In this document: positions 8,817 through 17,521 of the stretch, piece after piece
Position numbering within the stretch: position 1 is the first letter of the stretch
Layout of the letters: each line of letters starts with the position of its first letter
From: an uncultured Pelagibacteraceae bacterium
Lineage (GTDB): Bacteria > Pseudomonadota > Alphaproteobacteria > Pelagibacterales > Pelagibacteraceae
Reading direction: 5' to 3'
Length of the DNA: 61,009 nucleotides
Assembly: GCA_902574215.1 (NCBI GenBank)
Contig: CACGMR010000004.1
Location: 1-61,009, forward strand
The notes under the pieces: model-generated
Database searches by the model: none
Seen by the model: only the letters and a program-made list of their open reading frames with translations
Told to the model about the DNA's origin: nothing
Made by a program: the position numbers and the translations under genes

Positions 8817-9222
8817 TATCCTCTATATCTTCATAATCTCCCTCAATGAAATCATTATTTTGTTTTTTTTTAAATTTAATTTTTTTTTTAAAAATATTAA
8901 ATATAGTCTTTCTGCTTAATGGAAATATAAGTAAAAAGCCTATGACGTCTGTCATAAATCCAGGAATAATTAATAAAAGTGCCGCAAATGCTATGGCTGC
9001 GCCTGAGAGAACTTCATAGGCCGGAGGTTCATTTTTGCTTAACTGAATAAAGCCTGATTTCAAAGTATTTAGACCTTCATACCTTGCATAATAAATTCCT
9101 ACAATTGCAGTGGTAAAAATGAGTAAAATAGTAGTCATTGCTCCAATTTGAGAGCCAATTTTAATTAAAAGATAGATTTCAATAATAGGCACCAAAATTA
9201 TTGATAATAATATTGAGTTCAT
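8797..9222 (-). CDS. fxsA: FxsA family membrane protein
   Basis: A 141-aa membrane protein with the FxsA pattern. It starts with a hydrophobic helix containing PIIEIYLLIKIGSQIG, then a second helix, then LLIIPGFMTDVIGFLLIFP, and ends in a charged Lys/Asp-rich tail. In E. coli FxsA modulates F-exclusion of phage T7, but the general role is unknown. It lies directly upstream of secB and faces the Tim44 gene, the usual order near alphaproteobacterial origins. Confidence 0.85.
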   Translation of the reverse strand: MNSILLSIILVPIIEIYLLIKIGSQIGAMTTILLIFTTAIVGIYYARYEGLNTLKSGFIQLSKNEPPAYEVLSGAAIAFAALLLIIPGFMTDVIGFLLIFPLSRKTIFNIFKKKIKFKKKQNNDFIEGDYEDIEDNDDRKI

Positions 9223-9280
9223 TTGTCCTTAATCTAAATTGCTAGTTGAAATTAATCAACAGAGTAATTACTATCTAATC

Positions 9281-9877
9281 ATGAATTATAGTTTTGAATA
9301 TATCGACATCATTTTATTGGCGATGATTGCAGGATTTATTTTTTTAAGACTTCGAGGCATTCTTGGTAAAAAAACCGGTTTTGAGGGGAAATCACCAGCT
9401 CAATTTAAAGAGGTTTTAAAAAATATTAATGTAGATCAAGCTGCTAAACCAAAAGAGAATTTTGATGATGAAGCTAAAAAAGAGTTTTTAAAAGGCGCGA
9501 AAATTGCTTATGAAACAATTATTACTGATTTCAGTGATAATGATAATAAGATCACAAACGCAAAACCCCTGTTAAACAAAGATATATTTAATCAATTTGA
9601 TGATGCGTTGAAAGAGAGAGCAAAAAGGGGTCATTTTGCAGAAATAACATTTATTGGAGTTAATAAAGCTGAGATTAAGGAGCATAAAAAAATTGGAAAT
9701 ATTTTAAACGTAACAGTGGATTTTATAGCAGAGGTGATTACTTGTATAAGAGATAAAGATAAAAAAATTGTTTCTGGAGATCCTGAAAAGATTAAAAAAA
9801 TTTACGATACGTGGATTTTTTCAAGAGATACTACGTCAGCAAATCCAAACTGGCAGCTTGTTAATATACTAACTTAA
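9281..9877 (+). CDS. Tim44-like domain protein
   Basis: A membrane-anchored protein with a C-terminal Tim44-like domain, related to the mitochondrial import subunit Tim44 and to bacterial TimA. One N-terminal membrane helix (DIILLAMIAGFIFLRLRGILG) is followed by a charged linker and a globular domain of about 130 residues ending in DTWIFSRDTTSANPNWQLVNI, a strong family signature. I chose the ATG at 9281, which places the membrane helix at the N-terminus; an upstream TTG at 9239 is less likely. It is immediately followed by the Smr gene. Confidence 0.85.
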   Translation: MNYSFEYIDIILLAMIAGFIFLRLRGILGKKTGFEGKSPAQFKEVLKNINVDQAAKPKENFDDEAKKEFLKGAKIAYETIITDFSDNDNKITNAKPLLNKDIFNQFDDALKERAKRGHFAEITFIGVNKAEIKEHKKIGNILNVTVDFIAEVITCIRDKDKKIVSGDPEKIKKIYDTWIFSRDTTSANPNWQLVNILT

Positions 9878-10297
9878 TTGAACGATAATATTTCAGACAA
9901 AGATAAAAAAATTTGGGAGAAATTTTTATCAAGCAAGGATAAGCTTCCTAACAAAGATATTAAAACTCATTCTAAAAAAAGATTTTTAACTAGATCGATA
10001 GATTTGCATGGCTATACTCTTGATCAAGCAAATATAGCCATAGAAAACTTCATATCACAAGCTTTTGCAGATAAGATTGGCAAATTAATCGTAGTTACGG
10101 GAAAAGGTTTGCATTCAAAAAATGACAAAGATCCTTACGTTTCTAAAGACCTAAGTATTTTAAAATATTCAGTTCCTGAATTTATTAGCAACAACCAAAC
10201 TCTTATGAGTATGATTAATGATATTAAAGATGCTAAAATTGAAGATGGTGGGTCTGGAGCTTTTTATATTTTTTTAAAAAAAAAGTATGATAAATAA
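9878..10297 (+). CDS. Smr domain protein
   Basis: A 139-aa protein of the Smr family, whose domain acts as a nicking endonuclease or RNase in characterised members. The motifs SIDLHGYT (40-47), VVTGKGLHS (72-80) and GGSGAFYIFL (near 124-133) are all present. The only in-frame start that fits is a TTG directly abutting the Tim44 stop, which implies translational coupling. The gene order Tim44-Smr-(hslVU) is conserved in alphaproteobacteria. The cellular role is unknown. Confidence 0.85.
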   Translation: MNDNISDKDKKIWEKFLSSKDKLPNKDIKTHSKKRFLTRSIDLHGYTLDQANIAIENFISQAFADKIGKLIVVTGKGLHSKNDKDPYVSKDLSILKYSVPEFISNNQTLMSMINDIKDAKIEDGGSGAFYIFLKKKYDK

Positions 10298-10302
10298 AAT
10301 TG

Positions 10303-11163
10303 ATGATAATTTGGTTAGCCTCATATCCTAAAAGCGGTAATACTTTTTTAAGATCTTTACTTTCGGCATATTTATTCACAAAAGATGGTAATTTTGAACT
10401 AAATTCTTTGGATAAGATAACCCAGTTTCCTGACAAAAATGTATTTAGAAAATTTGGTATTGATATATCAAACGATTTAGATTTAGTAAAAAATTATATT
10501 AAAGTACAGCAAAAACTTAATTCACAAAATGAAAAAGCAATTAGATTTTTAAAAACCCATGCATGTTTTTATGATATCAATGGTTATAAATTTACAGATT
10601 TAAAAAATACATTAGGAGTTATTTATATAGTTAGAGACCCCAGGAGTGTTGTAAAATCTTATGCAAATCATAATCAAATTAGCTTGGAGTCTGCTACTAA
10701 TAAATTAATAGAAATAGGAACTTTAACAGGTGAAAAAAAACATTCATCAACTGTAGAAGATAAAGTTATTACCCATGTCGGGTCCTGGTCTTCAAATTAT
10801 AATACATGGAAAGAATTTAAAAAAATAAAAAGATATTTATTAATAAAGTATGAAGATCTAGTTAATGATACAGAAAAGACTTTCGTTGAGATTCTCAGCT
10901 TTATTCATAATCTAGGAAAATCTAAATTTTACATAGATAGAAATAAATTAAAAAATACTTTAAAAACCACTACTTTTAGTGAAATGCAAAAAATAGAAAA
11001 AGAAGTTGGATTTCCGGAGGCTATAAAAGATATAGATGGTAAAAAAATTACTTTCTTTAAATATGGTTTAAAAAATAACAATCCAGATTCTCTTCCCCAA
11101 AATTTAAAAAACAAAATTGAGAAAGAATTTAAAGTTGAATTAGAAGAACTTAATTATATTTAG
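10303..11163 (+). CDS. Cytosolic-type sulfotransferase
   Basis: A 286-aa single-domain sulfotransferase. The 5'-phosphosulfate loop ASYPKSGNTFLRS starts at residue 6 and the 3'-phosphate motif IYIVRDPRSVVKSY lies near residue 107. The acceptor is unknown; a sulfated surface glycan or lipid is possible. It is a close paralogue of the gene at 24258-25103, sharing the MIIW-ASYPKSGNT start and the layout throughout. It sits between Smr and convergent hslU, where a sulfotransferase is not part of the order I know, so it may be a lineage-specific insertion. The ATG at 10303 was chosen over a TTG at 10300. Confidence 0.88.
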   Translation: MIIWLASYPKSGNTFLRSLLSAYLFTKDGNFELNSLDKITQFPDKNVFRKFGIDISNDLDLVKNYIKVQQKLNSQNEKAIRFLKTHACFYDINGYKFTDLKNTLGVIYIVRDPRSVVKSYANHNQISLESATNKLIEIGTLTGEKKHSSTVEDKVITHVGSWSSNYNTWKEFKKIKRYLLIKYEDLVNDTEKTFVEILSFIHNLGKSKFYIDRNKLKNTLKTTTFSEMQKIEKEVGFPEAIKDIDGKKITFFKYGLKNNNPDSLPQNLKNKIEKEFKVELEELNYI

Positions 11164-11165
11164 TT

Positions 11166-12539
11166 TTATAAAATAAATTTTGATAGATCAGTATCTTTTA
11201 CTAAAGTATCTAAGTTTTTATTAATATATTCTTTATCAATAATAATCTTCTCTCCTGCTCGGTCGGTGGCTGTAAAACTTATTTCGTCTAAGATTTTTTC
11301 AATGATAGTGTGCAACCTTCTAGCACCAATATTTTCGACCGTAGCATTTACTTCTGATGCAATATTCGCTATTGCATCTATACCATCATCTGAAAATTCA
11401 AGATCAACATTTTCAGTTTTTAGAAGAGCCACATACTGTTTGATTAAACTAAAATCAGGTTCTCTTAATATTCTTTTAAAATCTTCACTAGTTAAAGCCT
11501 CAAGTTCAACTCTAATTGGTAATCTTCCTTGTAACTCGGGCAATAAGTCAGATGGTTTGGCAAGCTGGAAAGCACCTGATGCAATAAACAAAATATGGTC
11601 AGTTTTAATTGGTCCATGTTTTGTGTTTACAGTCGTTCCCTCAATTAAAGGCAATAAATCTCTTTGGACACCTTCCCTTGAAACATCTCCACCAACTCTA
11701 TCGGTTCTTGCAGAAATTTTATCAATTTCATCCAAGAAAACTATTCCATTATTTTCAGTTGAAAGTTTAGCTGCTTTAATAATTTTATCTTGTTCAATTA
11801 ATTTATCAGACTCATCATTAATTAAAATTTCATGAGATTCTTTCACAGTCATTTTTTTCTTTTTTTCTTTATTGCCCATAGATTTTCCAATCATCTCACC
11901 AATGTTGATCATTCCAACATTAGCTCCAGGCATCCCAGGTATTTCAAAAGAGGCACCACTTGAGCCAGTATCACTGACTGCTATTTCTATTTCATTGTCA
12001 TCTAAATCACCATTTCTTAATCTTTTTCTAAAACTTTCTCTCGTAGCTAAACTTGCTTTTTTACCAACTAAAGCATCTAAAACTTTTTCTTCAGCTGCTT
12101 TTTGAGCTTGAGCAAAAACCTCTTTTCTTTTTTTTACTTTTTCCATGGAGATTGCTATCTCAATTAAATCCCTTACAATCTGCTCAACATCTCTTCCAAC
12201 ATAACCAACTTCTGTGAATCTTGTAGCTTCAACTTTTACAAAAGGAGCTTCTGCTAATTTTGAAAGTCTTCTTGAAATTTCAGTTTTACCAACTCCGGTT
12301 GGCCCGATCATTAGAATGTTTTTTGGCAAAACTTCATTTTTCATTTCGCCTTTAAGAGCTTGCCTTCTCCATCTATTTCTTAATGCAACAGCAACTGCTC
12401 TTTTGGCTTTATTTTGACCTACAACAAATCTATCTAATTCAGAGACGATTTCTCTTGGAGATAAAGAACTTACTAAAGAAACTTCTTCTTTTTGATTTTT
12501 ATCTTTAGGGTGTAATTGAGTTACGTTTGAATTATCCAT
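11166..12539 (-). CDS. hslU: ATP-dependent protease ATPase subunit HslU
   Basis: The unfoldase ring of the HslUV (ClpYQ) protease. The 457 aa carry Walker A GPTGVGKT (79-86), Walker B IVFLDEID (266-273) and the substrate pore loop GYVGRD (112-117). The I-domain (about 120-250) has the GMINIGEM region, and the tail ends LSKFIL, suited to docking on HslV. Its ATG overlaps the last base of hslV, so hslV-hslU are coupled. The gene converges on the sulfotransferase with a 2-base gap. Confidence 0.98.
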   Translation of the reverse strand: MDNSNVTQLHPKDKNQKEEVSLVSSLSPREIVSELDRFVVGQNKAKRAVAVALRNRWRRQALKGEMKNEVLPKNILMIGPTGVGKTEISRRLSKLAEAPFVKVEATRFTEVGYVGRDVEQIVRDLIEIAISMEKVKKRKEVFAQAQKAAEEKVLDALVGKKASLATRESFRKRLRNGDLDDNEIEIAVSDTGSSGASFEIPGMPGANVGMINIGEMIGKSMGNKEKKKKMTVKESHEILINDESDKLIEQDKIIKAAKLSTENNGIVFLDEIDKISARTDRVGGDVSREGVQRDLLPLIEGTTVNTKHGPIKTDHILFIASGAFQLAKPSDLLPELQGRLPIRVELEALTSEDFKRILREPDFSLIKQYVALLKTENVDLEFSDDGIDAIANIASEVNATVENIGARRLHTIIEKILDEISFTATDRAGEKIIIDKEYINKNLDTLVKDTDLSKFIL

Positions 12540-13054
12540 TATATTTTTTCAATTTTAACATTATCGTTTGTAAAAACACATATATCAGCAGCAACTTTAA
12601 TTGCTTTTTTTGCAACCTCTTCAGCAGACATGCTGCCTTCCATTAAAACTTTTCCTGCAGCAAGAGCATAATTTCCTCCAGATCCTATTCCAATAACGTC
12701 ACCCTCTGGCTCCAAAACATCTCCAGTTCCTGAAATAATATAGCTATTATTTTTATCTCCTACGGCCATTAGTGCCTCTAATCTTCTTAAGTATTTATCT
12801 GTTCGCCAATCTTTTGCTAACTCAACTGCGGCTCTTGATAAGTTGCCTGCATGTTTTTCTAATTTTCCCTCTAATCTTTCAAATAGAGTTAATGCATCTG
12901 CAGTTGATCCTGCAAATCCTGCTACCACATCTCTTTTTTCAATTTTTCTAACTTTCGAAGCAGTGCTTTTAACAACAGTATTTCCCATACTTACTTGTCC
13001 ATCACCAGCAACTACTACTTCATTGTTTTTTCTAACTAGTACAATTGTTGTCAT
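12539..13054 (-). CDS. hslV: ATP-dependent protease peptidase subunit HslV
   Basis: The threonine-protease core of HslUV. The N-terminus MTTIVLVR exposes the catalytic Thr after Met removal, and [13 protein letters not shown] follows with the family's GDGQV motif. The 171-aa length is slightly below the usual 173-180. It is transcribed divergently from hisB across 89 bases. Confidence 0.97.
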   Translation of the reverse strand: MTTIVLVRKNNEVVVAGDGQVSMGNTVVKSTASKVRKIEKRDVVAGFAGSTADALTLFERLEGKLEKHAGNLSRAAVELAKDWRTDKYLRRLEALMAVGDKNNSYIISGTGDVLEPEGDVIGIGSGGNYALAAGKVLMEGSMSAEEVAKKAIKVAADICVFTNDNVKIEKI

Positions 13055-13103
13055 ATCTAATAAATGGTAACTATTTTTGATACTTCAAGTGTTCAGACTG
13101 ATA

Positions 13104-13132
13104 TTGATATAGCGGGATTATGTATGTATACC
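13104..13132 (+). promoter_or_regulatory. Possible sigma70-type promoter of the his operon
   Basis: TTGATA (13104-13109) and TATACC (13127-13132) are separated by 17 bases and end 11 bases before the hisB ATG. This would give a leader of only a few bases. In such AT-rich DNA chance matches are common, so this is weak. Confidence 0.25.
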
Positions 13133-13143
13133 ATTAAAAATAT

Positions 13144-13734
13144 ATGGCTAGAAAAGGAAAAGTATCTCGAAAAACAAAAGAAACCAGCATCAATGTTGAG
13201 GTAAATATTGATGGCAAAGGTAAGTACCAAATTGACACTGGAATAGGTTTTCTAGATCACATGCTTGAGCAATTATCAAAGCATTCCTTAATTGATTTAA
13301 AAGTTAAAGCAAAAGGGGATACTCATATCGATCTTCATCACACAACAGAAGATACAGGTATTGCTATTGGTGAAGCTTTAAAAAAAGCAGCTAAAAAATT
13401 TGTAGGAATAAAAAGATATGCACACTCAGTTATTCCAATGGATGAAACATTAACAAGAGTTGCAATAGATGTTTCAAACAGACCTTATTTGATTTGGAAA
13501 GTAAAATTAAAAGTTGAGAAACTTGGAGAGATGGACACAGAACTATTTAAAGAATGGTTTCAGGCATTTTCTCAATCTGCAGGCATTACGATGCATGTTG
13601 AAAATATTTATGGGGACAATAGCCACCACATAATTGAATCATGTTATAAAGCACTAGCAAGATCATTAAGAGCTGCATTGGAGATGGATCCAAGAAACAA
13701 GAAGAGCATCCCATCCACTAAAGGCTCATTATAA
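13144..13734 (+). CDS. hisB: Imidazoleglycerol-phosphate dehydratase
   Basis: Dehydrates imidazole glycerol phosphate in histidine synthesis. The 196-aa monofunctional form has the paired metal-binding motifs [17 protein letters not shown] (mid-protein) and [16 protein letters not shown] (C-terminal), plus [14 protein letters not shown] near residue 40. It is first in the run hisB-hisH-hisA-hisF-hisE, the usual alphaproteobacterial order. No hisG, hisD, hisC or hisI is in this window. Confidence 0.98.
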   Translation: MARKGKVSRKTKETSINVEVNIDGKGKYQIDTGIGFLDHMLEQLSKHSLIDLKVKAKGDTHIDLHHTTEDTGIAIGEALKKAAKKFVGIKRYAHSVIPMDETLTRVAIDVSNRPYLIWKVKLKVEKLGEMDTELFKEWFQAFSQSAGITMHVENIYGDNSHHIIESCYKALARSLRAALEMDPRNKKSIPSTKGSL

Positions 13735-13739
13735 GTTTA

Positions 13740-14366
13740 ATGAAAGTCACAATTGTTGATTATAATTCGGGCAATATAAGCTCGGTAATAAACTCCTTTA
13801 AGGAGGTTGCTAAAGACAAAGTAAATATCGATGTAACTTCAGATTTAAATAAGATTAAATCGTCAGATAAAGTTATTTTACCAGGGCAGGGTTCGTTTAA
13901 GAGTTGTGTTGATGCCTTAAATAACATCAGTGGTCTGGTAGACACTTTAAATGAGTTTGCAATTAATAATAAAAAACCACTTCTTGGTATTTGTGTTGGA
14001 TTACAAATGTTTGCAGATATTGGCTATGAAGAAACTGAAACTAAAGGACTTGGTTGGATATCAGGAAAAGTATCAAAAATAGACAACCAGAATGGAAAAT
14101 ATAAACTTCCTCACATTGGTTGGAACCAAATTAACATTGTTAAGGACAGTAAAATTTTTAAAGATATAGATAATAATTCTCACATGTATTTTGTTCATAG
14201 TTATGAATTTGAACCAGAAGATAAAAATGTAATTTCAGCAACAACAGATTATTCATCAAATATTGTTTGTTCTGTTGAAAAAGAAAATATTTTTGGAACA
14301 CAGTTCCACCCAGAGAAAAGTGATAAAACCGGACTTAAAATAATCGATAATTTTATAAGTTTATAA
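13740..14366 (+). CDS. hisH: Imidazole glycerol phosphate synthase, glutaminase subunit
   Basis: Releases ammonia from glutamine and channels it to HisF. It is a class-I amidotransferase of 208 aa with the nucleophile Cys in GICVGLQ (C85) and the His/Glu pair in FHPEKS (H190, E192). It lies 5 bases after hisB and directly abuts hisA. Confidence 0.97.
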   Translation: MKVTIVDYNSGNISSVINSFKEVAKDKVNIDVTSDLNKIKSSDKVILPGQGSFKSCVDALNNISGLVDTLNEFAINNKKPLLGICVGLQMFADIGYEETETKGLGWISGKVSKIDNQNGKYKLPHIGWNQINIVKDSKIFKDIDNNSHMYFVHSYEFEPEDKNVISATTDYSSNIVCSVEKENIFGTQFHPEKSDKTGLKIIDNFISL

Positions 14367-15092
14367 ATGAAAATATTTCCAGCAATAGATATAAAAGATA
14401 AAAAGTGTGTGAGGTTAGTTAAAGGAGATTTTGACAACAAAACTGAATACGAAATGTCTCCAGTTGAACAAGCTGGCAAATATAAGGAACATGGTTTTAA
14501 AAACTTACATATAGTTGATTTAGATGGTGCTTTAACTGGAGATATAGTTAATTTAGATATTATTCAGGAAATAGTAACTAAATTTGATCTAAAAATTGAA
14601 ATTGGTGGAGGTATCAGAAACTTTGAAAGTATTCAGAAATACACTGATGCTGGTGTTGAAAAAGTTATTTTAGGAAGTGCAGCTATTAAAGATAAAAGTT
14701 TTTTAAAAGAAGCTTGTGAAAGATTTCCAAATAAAATTGCCTTAGGGTTAGATGCTAAGGATGGATATTTGTCAGTCTCAGGCTGGAAAGAAAATTCAAA
14801 TCAATTAACTTTAGATTATTTAAATGAAGTGAATGATTATGGTGCAAGTAGATTGATTTATACTGATATCAATAGAGACGGAATGAAGCAAAGTCCTAAT
14901 TTTGAAGAGACAGCAAAGGTTGCTAACTCATCCAATTGTCCAGTAATAATATCTGGTGGGGTGTCATCAATTGACGATATTAAAAAAGCTAAGGAGTTAA
15001 ATAATAGTAATATCGAGGGTATAATAGTTGGAAAAGCTATTTATGATGGTGACATTAAATTGGATGAATTAGTTAAGGAATTAGATGCTTAA
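14367..15092 (+). CDS. hisA: ProFAR isomerase HisA
   Basis: The (beta-alpha)8 barrel that isomerises ProFAR to PRFAR in histidine synthesis. The catalytic Asp at the end of strand 1 is in [14 protein letters not shown] (D8) and the second Asp lies in [15 protein letters not shown] near residue 129. Phosphate loops GGGIRN and SGGVSS are visible. The 241-aa length is usual. It overlaps hisF by 8 bases. Confidence 0.97.
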   Translation: MKIFPAIDIKDKKCVRLVKGDFDNKTEYEMSPVEQAGKYKEHGFKNLHIVDLDGALTGDIVNLDIIQEIVTKFDLKIEIGGGIRNFESIQKYTDAGVEKVILGSAAIKDKSFLKEACERFPNKIALGLDAKDGYLSVSGWKENSNQLTLDYLNEVNDYGASRLIYTDINRDGMKQSPNFEETAKVANSSNCPVIISGGVSSIDDIKKAKELNNSNIEGIIVGKAIYDGDIKLDELVKELDA

Positions 15093-15840
15093 AAATAGAA
15101 TAATACCTTGTTTGGATGTTAAAAATGGACGTGTTGTTAAAGGAATTAATTTTGTTGATCTGCAGGATGCAGGCGATCCCGTTGAGCAAGCTAAAATTTA
15201 TTCAGACGGTGGAGCAGATGAAATTTGCTTTTTAGATATTACTGCATCAAATGAAAATAGAGATACTATTTATGATGTTGTAGAGAAGACTTCCAAGAAA
15301 TGCTTTGTTCCTCTGACAGTTGGAGGTGGTGTTAGAAGTATTGAGGATATCAATAAATTACTGAACTGTGGTGCAGACAAAGTGTCAATCAATACTGCAG
15401 CAGTTCAAAATCCAGAAGCAGTTGTAGAAAGTTCTAAAAAATTTGGGTCACAATGTATTGTGGTAGCGATAGATGCTAAAAAAAAAGAAGATAAATGGGA
15501 AATTTTCACTCATGGTGGAAGAAATAATACTGGCATTGATGCAATAGAATTTGCAAAAAAAATGGAAGATAGTGGAGCAGGCGAGCTTCTAGTTACTTCT
15601 ATGGATAGAGATGGTACTCAAGTTGGTTATGATATTGAGCTTATGTCTAAGATATCTTCTATGGTAAATATTCCAGTCATTGCTTCAGGTGGAGTTGGAA
15701 ATCTAGATCATTTAGTAGATGGAATTGAATTAGGAAATGCTAGTGCAGTTCTAGCAGCTTCAATATTCCACTATGGTAAGCACTCTATAAAAGAGGCTAA
15801 GGAATATTTGGATTTAAAAGGGATTCCTGTTAGGATTTAG
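15085..15840 (+). CDS. hisF: Imidazole glycerol phosphate synthase, cyclase subunit
   Basis: Cyclises PRFAR with ammonia from HisH to give imidazole glycerol phosphate and AICAR. The barrel protein of 251 aa has catalytic D11 ([14 protein letters not shown]) and D130 (VVAIDAKKK). The AICAR by-product feeds the purH enzyme found at 25433-26971. Confidence 0.98.
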   Translation: MLKNRIIPCLDVKNGRVVKGINFVDLQDAGDPVEQAKIYSDGGADEICFLDITASNENRDTIYDVVEKTSKKCFVPLTVGGGVRSIEDINKLLNCGADKVSINTAAVQNPEAVVESSKKFGSQCIVVAIDAKKKEDKWEIFTHGGRNNTGIDAIEFAKKMEDSGAGELLVTSMDRDGTQVGYDIELMSKISSMVNIPVIASGGVGNLDHLVDGIELGNASAVLAASIFHYGKHSIKEAKEYLDLKGIPVRI

Positions 15841-15841
15841 T

Positions 15842-16114
15842 ATGCTTAACATATTAGAAAACTTGATAAAACTCGCAAGAGAAAGAAAATCTTCTCCTGT
15901 GGATGGCTCTTATACTAATAAGCTACTTACTGACAAATCATTAAGTAAAGCAAAAGTTCTTGAAGAAGTAAATGAACTGATTCAGGCAGTGGAAGAAAAT
16001 TCTAATAAAATTCATGAAGCAGCAGATGTTTTTTATCATTTATTAATATATCTCGAAGCTAATGATATAAAAATTGAAGAAGTAATGTCAGAATTAGAAA
16101 AAAGGAAAAAATGA
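15842..16114 (+). CDS. hisE: Phosphoribosyl-ATP pyrophosphatase
   Basis: Hydrolyses PR-ATP to PR-AMP, the second step of histidine synthesis. The compact 90-aa all-alpha MazG-like fold shows the metal-binding pattern KVLEEVNEL and HEAADVFYHLLIYLE. It lies 1 base after hisF and overlaps the HIT gene at ATGA. Confidence 0.95.
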   Translation: MLNILENLIKLARERKSSPVDGSYTNKLLTDKSLSKAKVLEEVNELIQAVEENSNKIHEAADVFYHLLIYLEANDIKIEEVMSELEKRKK

Positions 16115-16476
16115 GTTACGACGATAATAATATTTTTGCAAAAATTTTACGTGGAGAGATTCCTTGCAATAAAATTTATGAGGATGATTTTGTTTTGTCT
16201 TTTCACGATATCAATCCACAAAAAAAGGTTCATGCTCTAGTAATTCCCAAAGGTAAATATCTTGACCTAGACGATTTTAGTTTAAACGCTTCTCCGGATG
16301 AGATGGTTGGATTGTTGAAAGGTATTAATATAGTAGCTAAAAAGCTTGGTATTTCAACAGAAGTAGGTAAGGGTTATAGAGCCTTAGCTAATATTAGCGA
16401 CCATGGTGGTCAAGAAGTTCCCCATTTACACTTTCATTTATTTGGAGGCGAACGAGTAGGAAAAATGGTTGAGTGA
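16111..16476 (+). CDS. hinT: HIT family (HinT-like) nucleotide hydrolase
   Basis: A 121-aa histidine-triad protein. The triad HLHFHLFGG lies near the C-terminus and the N-terminal IFAKILRGEIPCNKIYEDD is typical. HinT-type enzymes hydrolyse adenosine phosphoramidates and aminoacyl-AMP. It is coupled to hisE by a 4-base overlap and overlaps the next gene's GTG start. Confidence 0.92.
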   Translation: MSYDDNNIFAKILRGEIPCNKIYEDDFVLSFHDINPQKKVHALVIPKGKYLDLDDFSLNASPDEMVGLLKGINIVAKKLGISTEVGKGYRALANISDHGGQEVPHLHFHLFGGERVGKMVE

Positions 16477-16976
16477 TCGAAAAAGTTAAAAGAAATTATT
16501 TAGAAATAAATTCCCTTTATGATCTTAGAGAAGTAGTCAAACCATCAAAAGATTATTCTCTAAGATTGATAGATCCAATAAACTTTCAATTAAATAAATT
16601 TTTTTATAAAACTATTGGAAAAAATCATAAGTGGATAGATAGATTGTCTTGGTCAGAAGAAAAATGGATAAATTATGTTTCTTCAAAAAATGTTCAAACT
16701 TTCGTATTAGAATTTAAAGATGATTTAGTAGGTTTTTTTGAATTAATTTATCATCCAGAAAAAAATGAAATCGAAATTGCCTATTTTGGCATAATTGAGG
16801 AATATCAAAATAAAAAATTAGGTTCTTATTTATTATCAGAGGCAATTAAAAAATCTTTTAAAAATAGTGTTGAACGTGTTTGGGTTCACACGTGTTCTTT
16901 AGATCATAAAAATGCTTTAAATAATTATATTTCAAGAGGAATGAAAATATTTAAAACAGAAATTTTAAAAATCTAG
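16473..16976 (+). CDS. GNAT family N-acetyltransferase
   Basis: A 167-aa protein with a GNAT core: a substrate-binding half with FELIYHPEKNEIEIAYFGI, then the acetyl-CoA loop EEYQNKKLGSYLL and the C-terminal VWVHTCSLDHKNALNNYISRGM. The start is a GTG overlapping the hinT stop. Substrate unknown. It converges on lolA with a 4-base overlap. Confidence 0.85.
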   Translation: MIEKVKRNYLEINSLYDLREVVKPSKDYSLRLIDPINFQLNKFFYKTIGKNHKWIDRLSWSEEKWINYVSSKNVQTFVLEFKDDLVGFFELIYHPEKNEIEIAYFGIIEEYQNKKLGSYLLSEAIKKSFKNSVERVWVHTCSLDHKNALNNYISRGMKIFKTEILKI

Positions 16977-17521
16977 TTTTGAGCTGGAATTTTAAATAGA
17001 TCTTTTGAAAGAACTCTATTTTTTCTTATTGAAGAGAGAAAAGTAATATTAAAATTCTGATAGATATCAGTATTTTGCCATCCTATTAAATCATAAGTTT
17101 GATTATCAAAAAAAATATTAATTTCATTATCTCTTTCTAAAATTTTAAAATTTATAAGCTTATTGTCTATAATTCTTCCCTTAAGATCATAAATTCTATT
17201 TATTAAAAAATTTTTATCTAAAATTAAATTAAGTGGAGTTTTGTTAAGAGGATAACGATAATAGCTTACCCTAGTTTTGATTACTAGGGATTTACCATTT
17301 GATACTAAAATTTTGTTATTGCTTTTCGCGTATTCACAAAAAATTTTTTTTGGGTATTCAATAGTACAGTTTCCATTTTCTATTTTCCCATTTATATTTT
17401 GTTCAAATTTAAAATCGAGATTGTTTGTATTTTTTAAATTTTGAATTATTTTGTCTTTGATTTGAGAATTTGAATTTGTTGTTAAAAATAAAAACAATAA
17501 AATTATGATATATCGCATCAT
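16973..17521 (-). CDS. lolA: LolA-like outer-membrane lipoprotein carrier
   Basis: A 182-aa exported protein. A signal peptide (about 1-19, ILLFLFLTTNSNSQ) precedes a domain with the LolA pattern: DFKFEQNINGKIENGNCTIEY, then strands and SYYRYPLNKTPLNLIL. LolA ferries lipoproteins from LolCDE to the outer membrane. The sequence is divergent, and the assignment leans on the conserved ftsK-lolA pairing of alphaproteobacteria; the ATG overlaps the ftsK stop. Confidence 0.75.
   Translation of the reverse strand: MMRYIIILLFLFLTTNSNSQIKDKIIQNLKNTNNLDFKFEQNINGKIENGNCTIEYPKKIFCEYAKSNNKILVSNGKSLVIKTRVSYYRYPLNKTPLNLILDKNFLINRIYDLKGRIIDNKLINFKILERDNEINIFFDNQTYDLIGWQNTDIYQNFNITFLSSIRKNRVLSKDLFKIPAQN

Noticed and set aside
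11266-11835. Long open frame antisense to hslU (189 codons) and similar antisense frames in rho, maf, acs and argG
   Set aside because: They lie opposite strongly conserved genes, have no recognisable domain, and are expected where the sense gene's codons avoid antisense stops.
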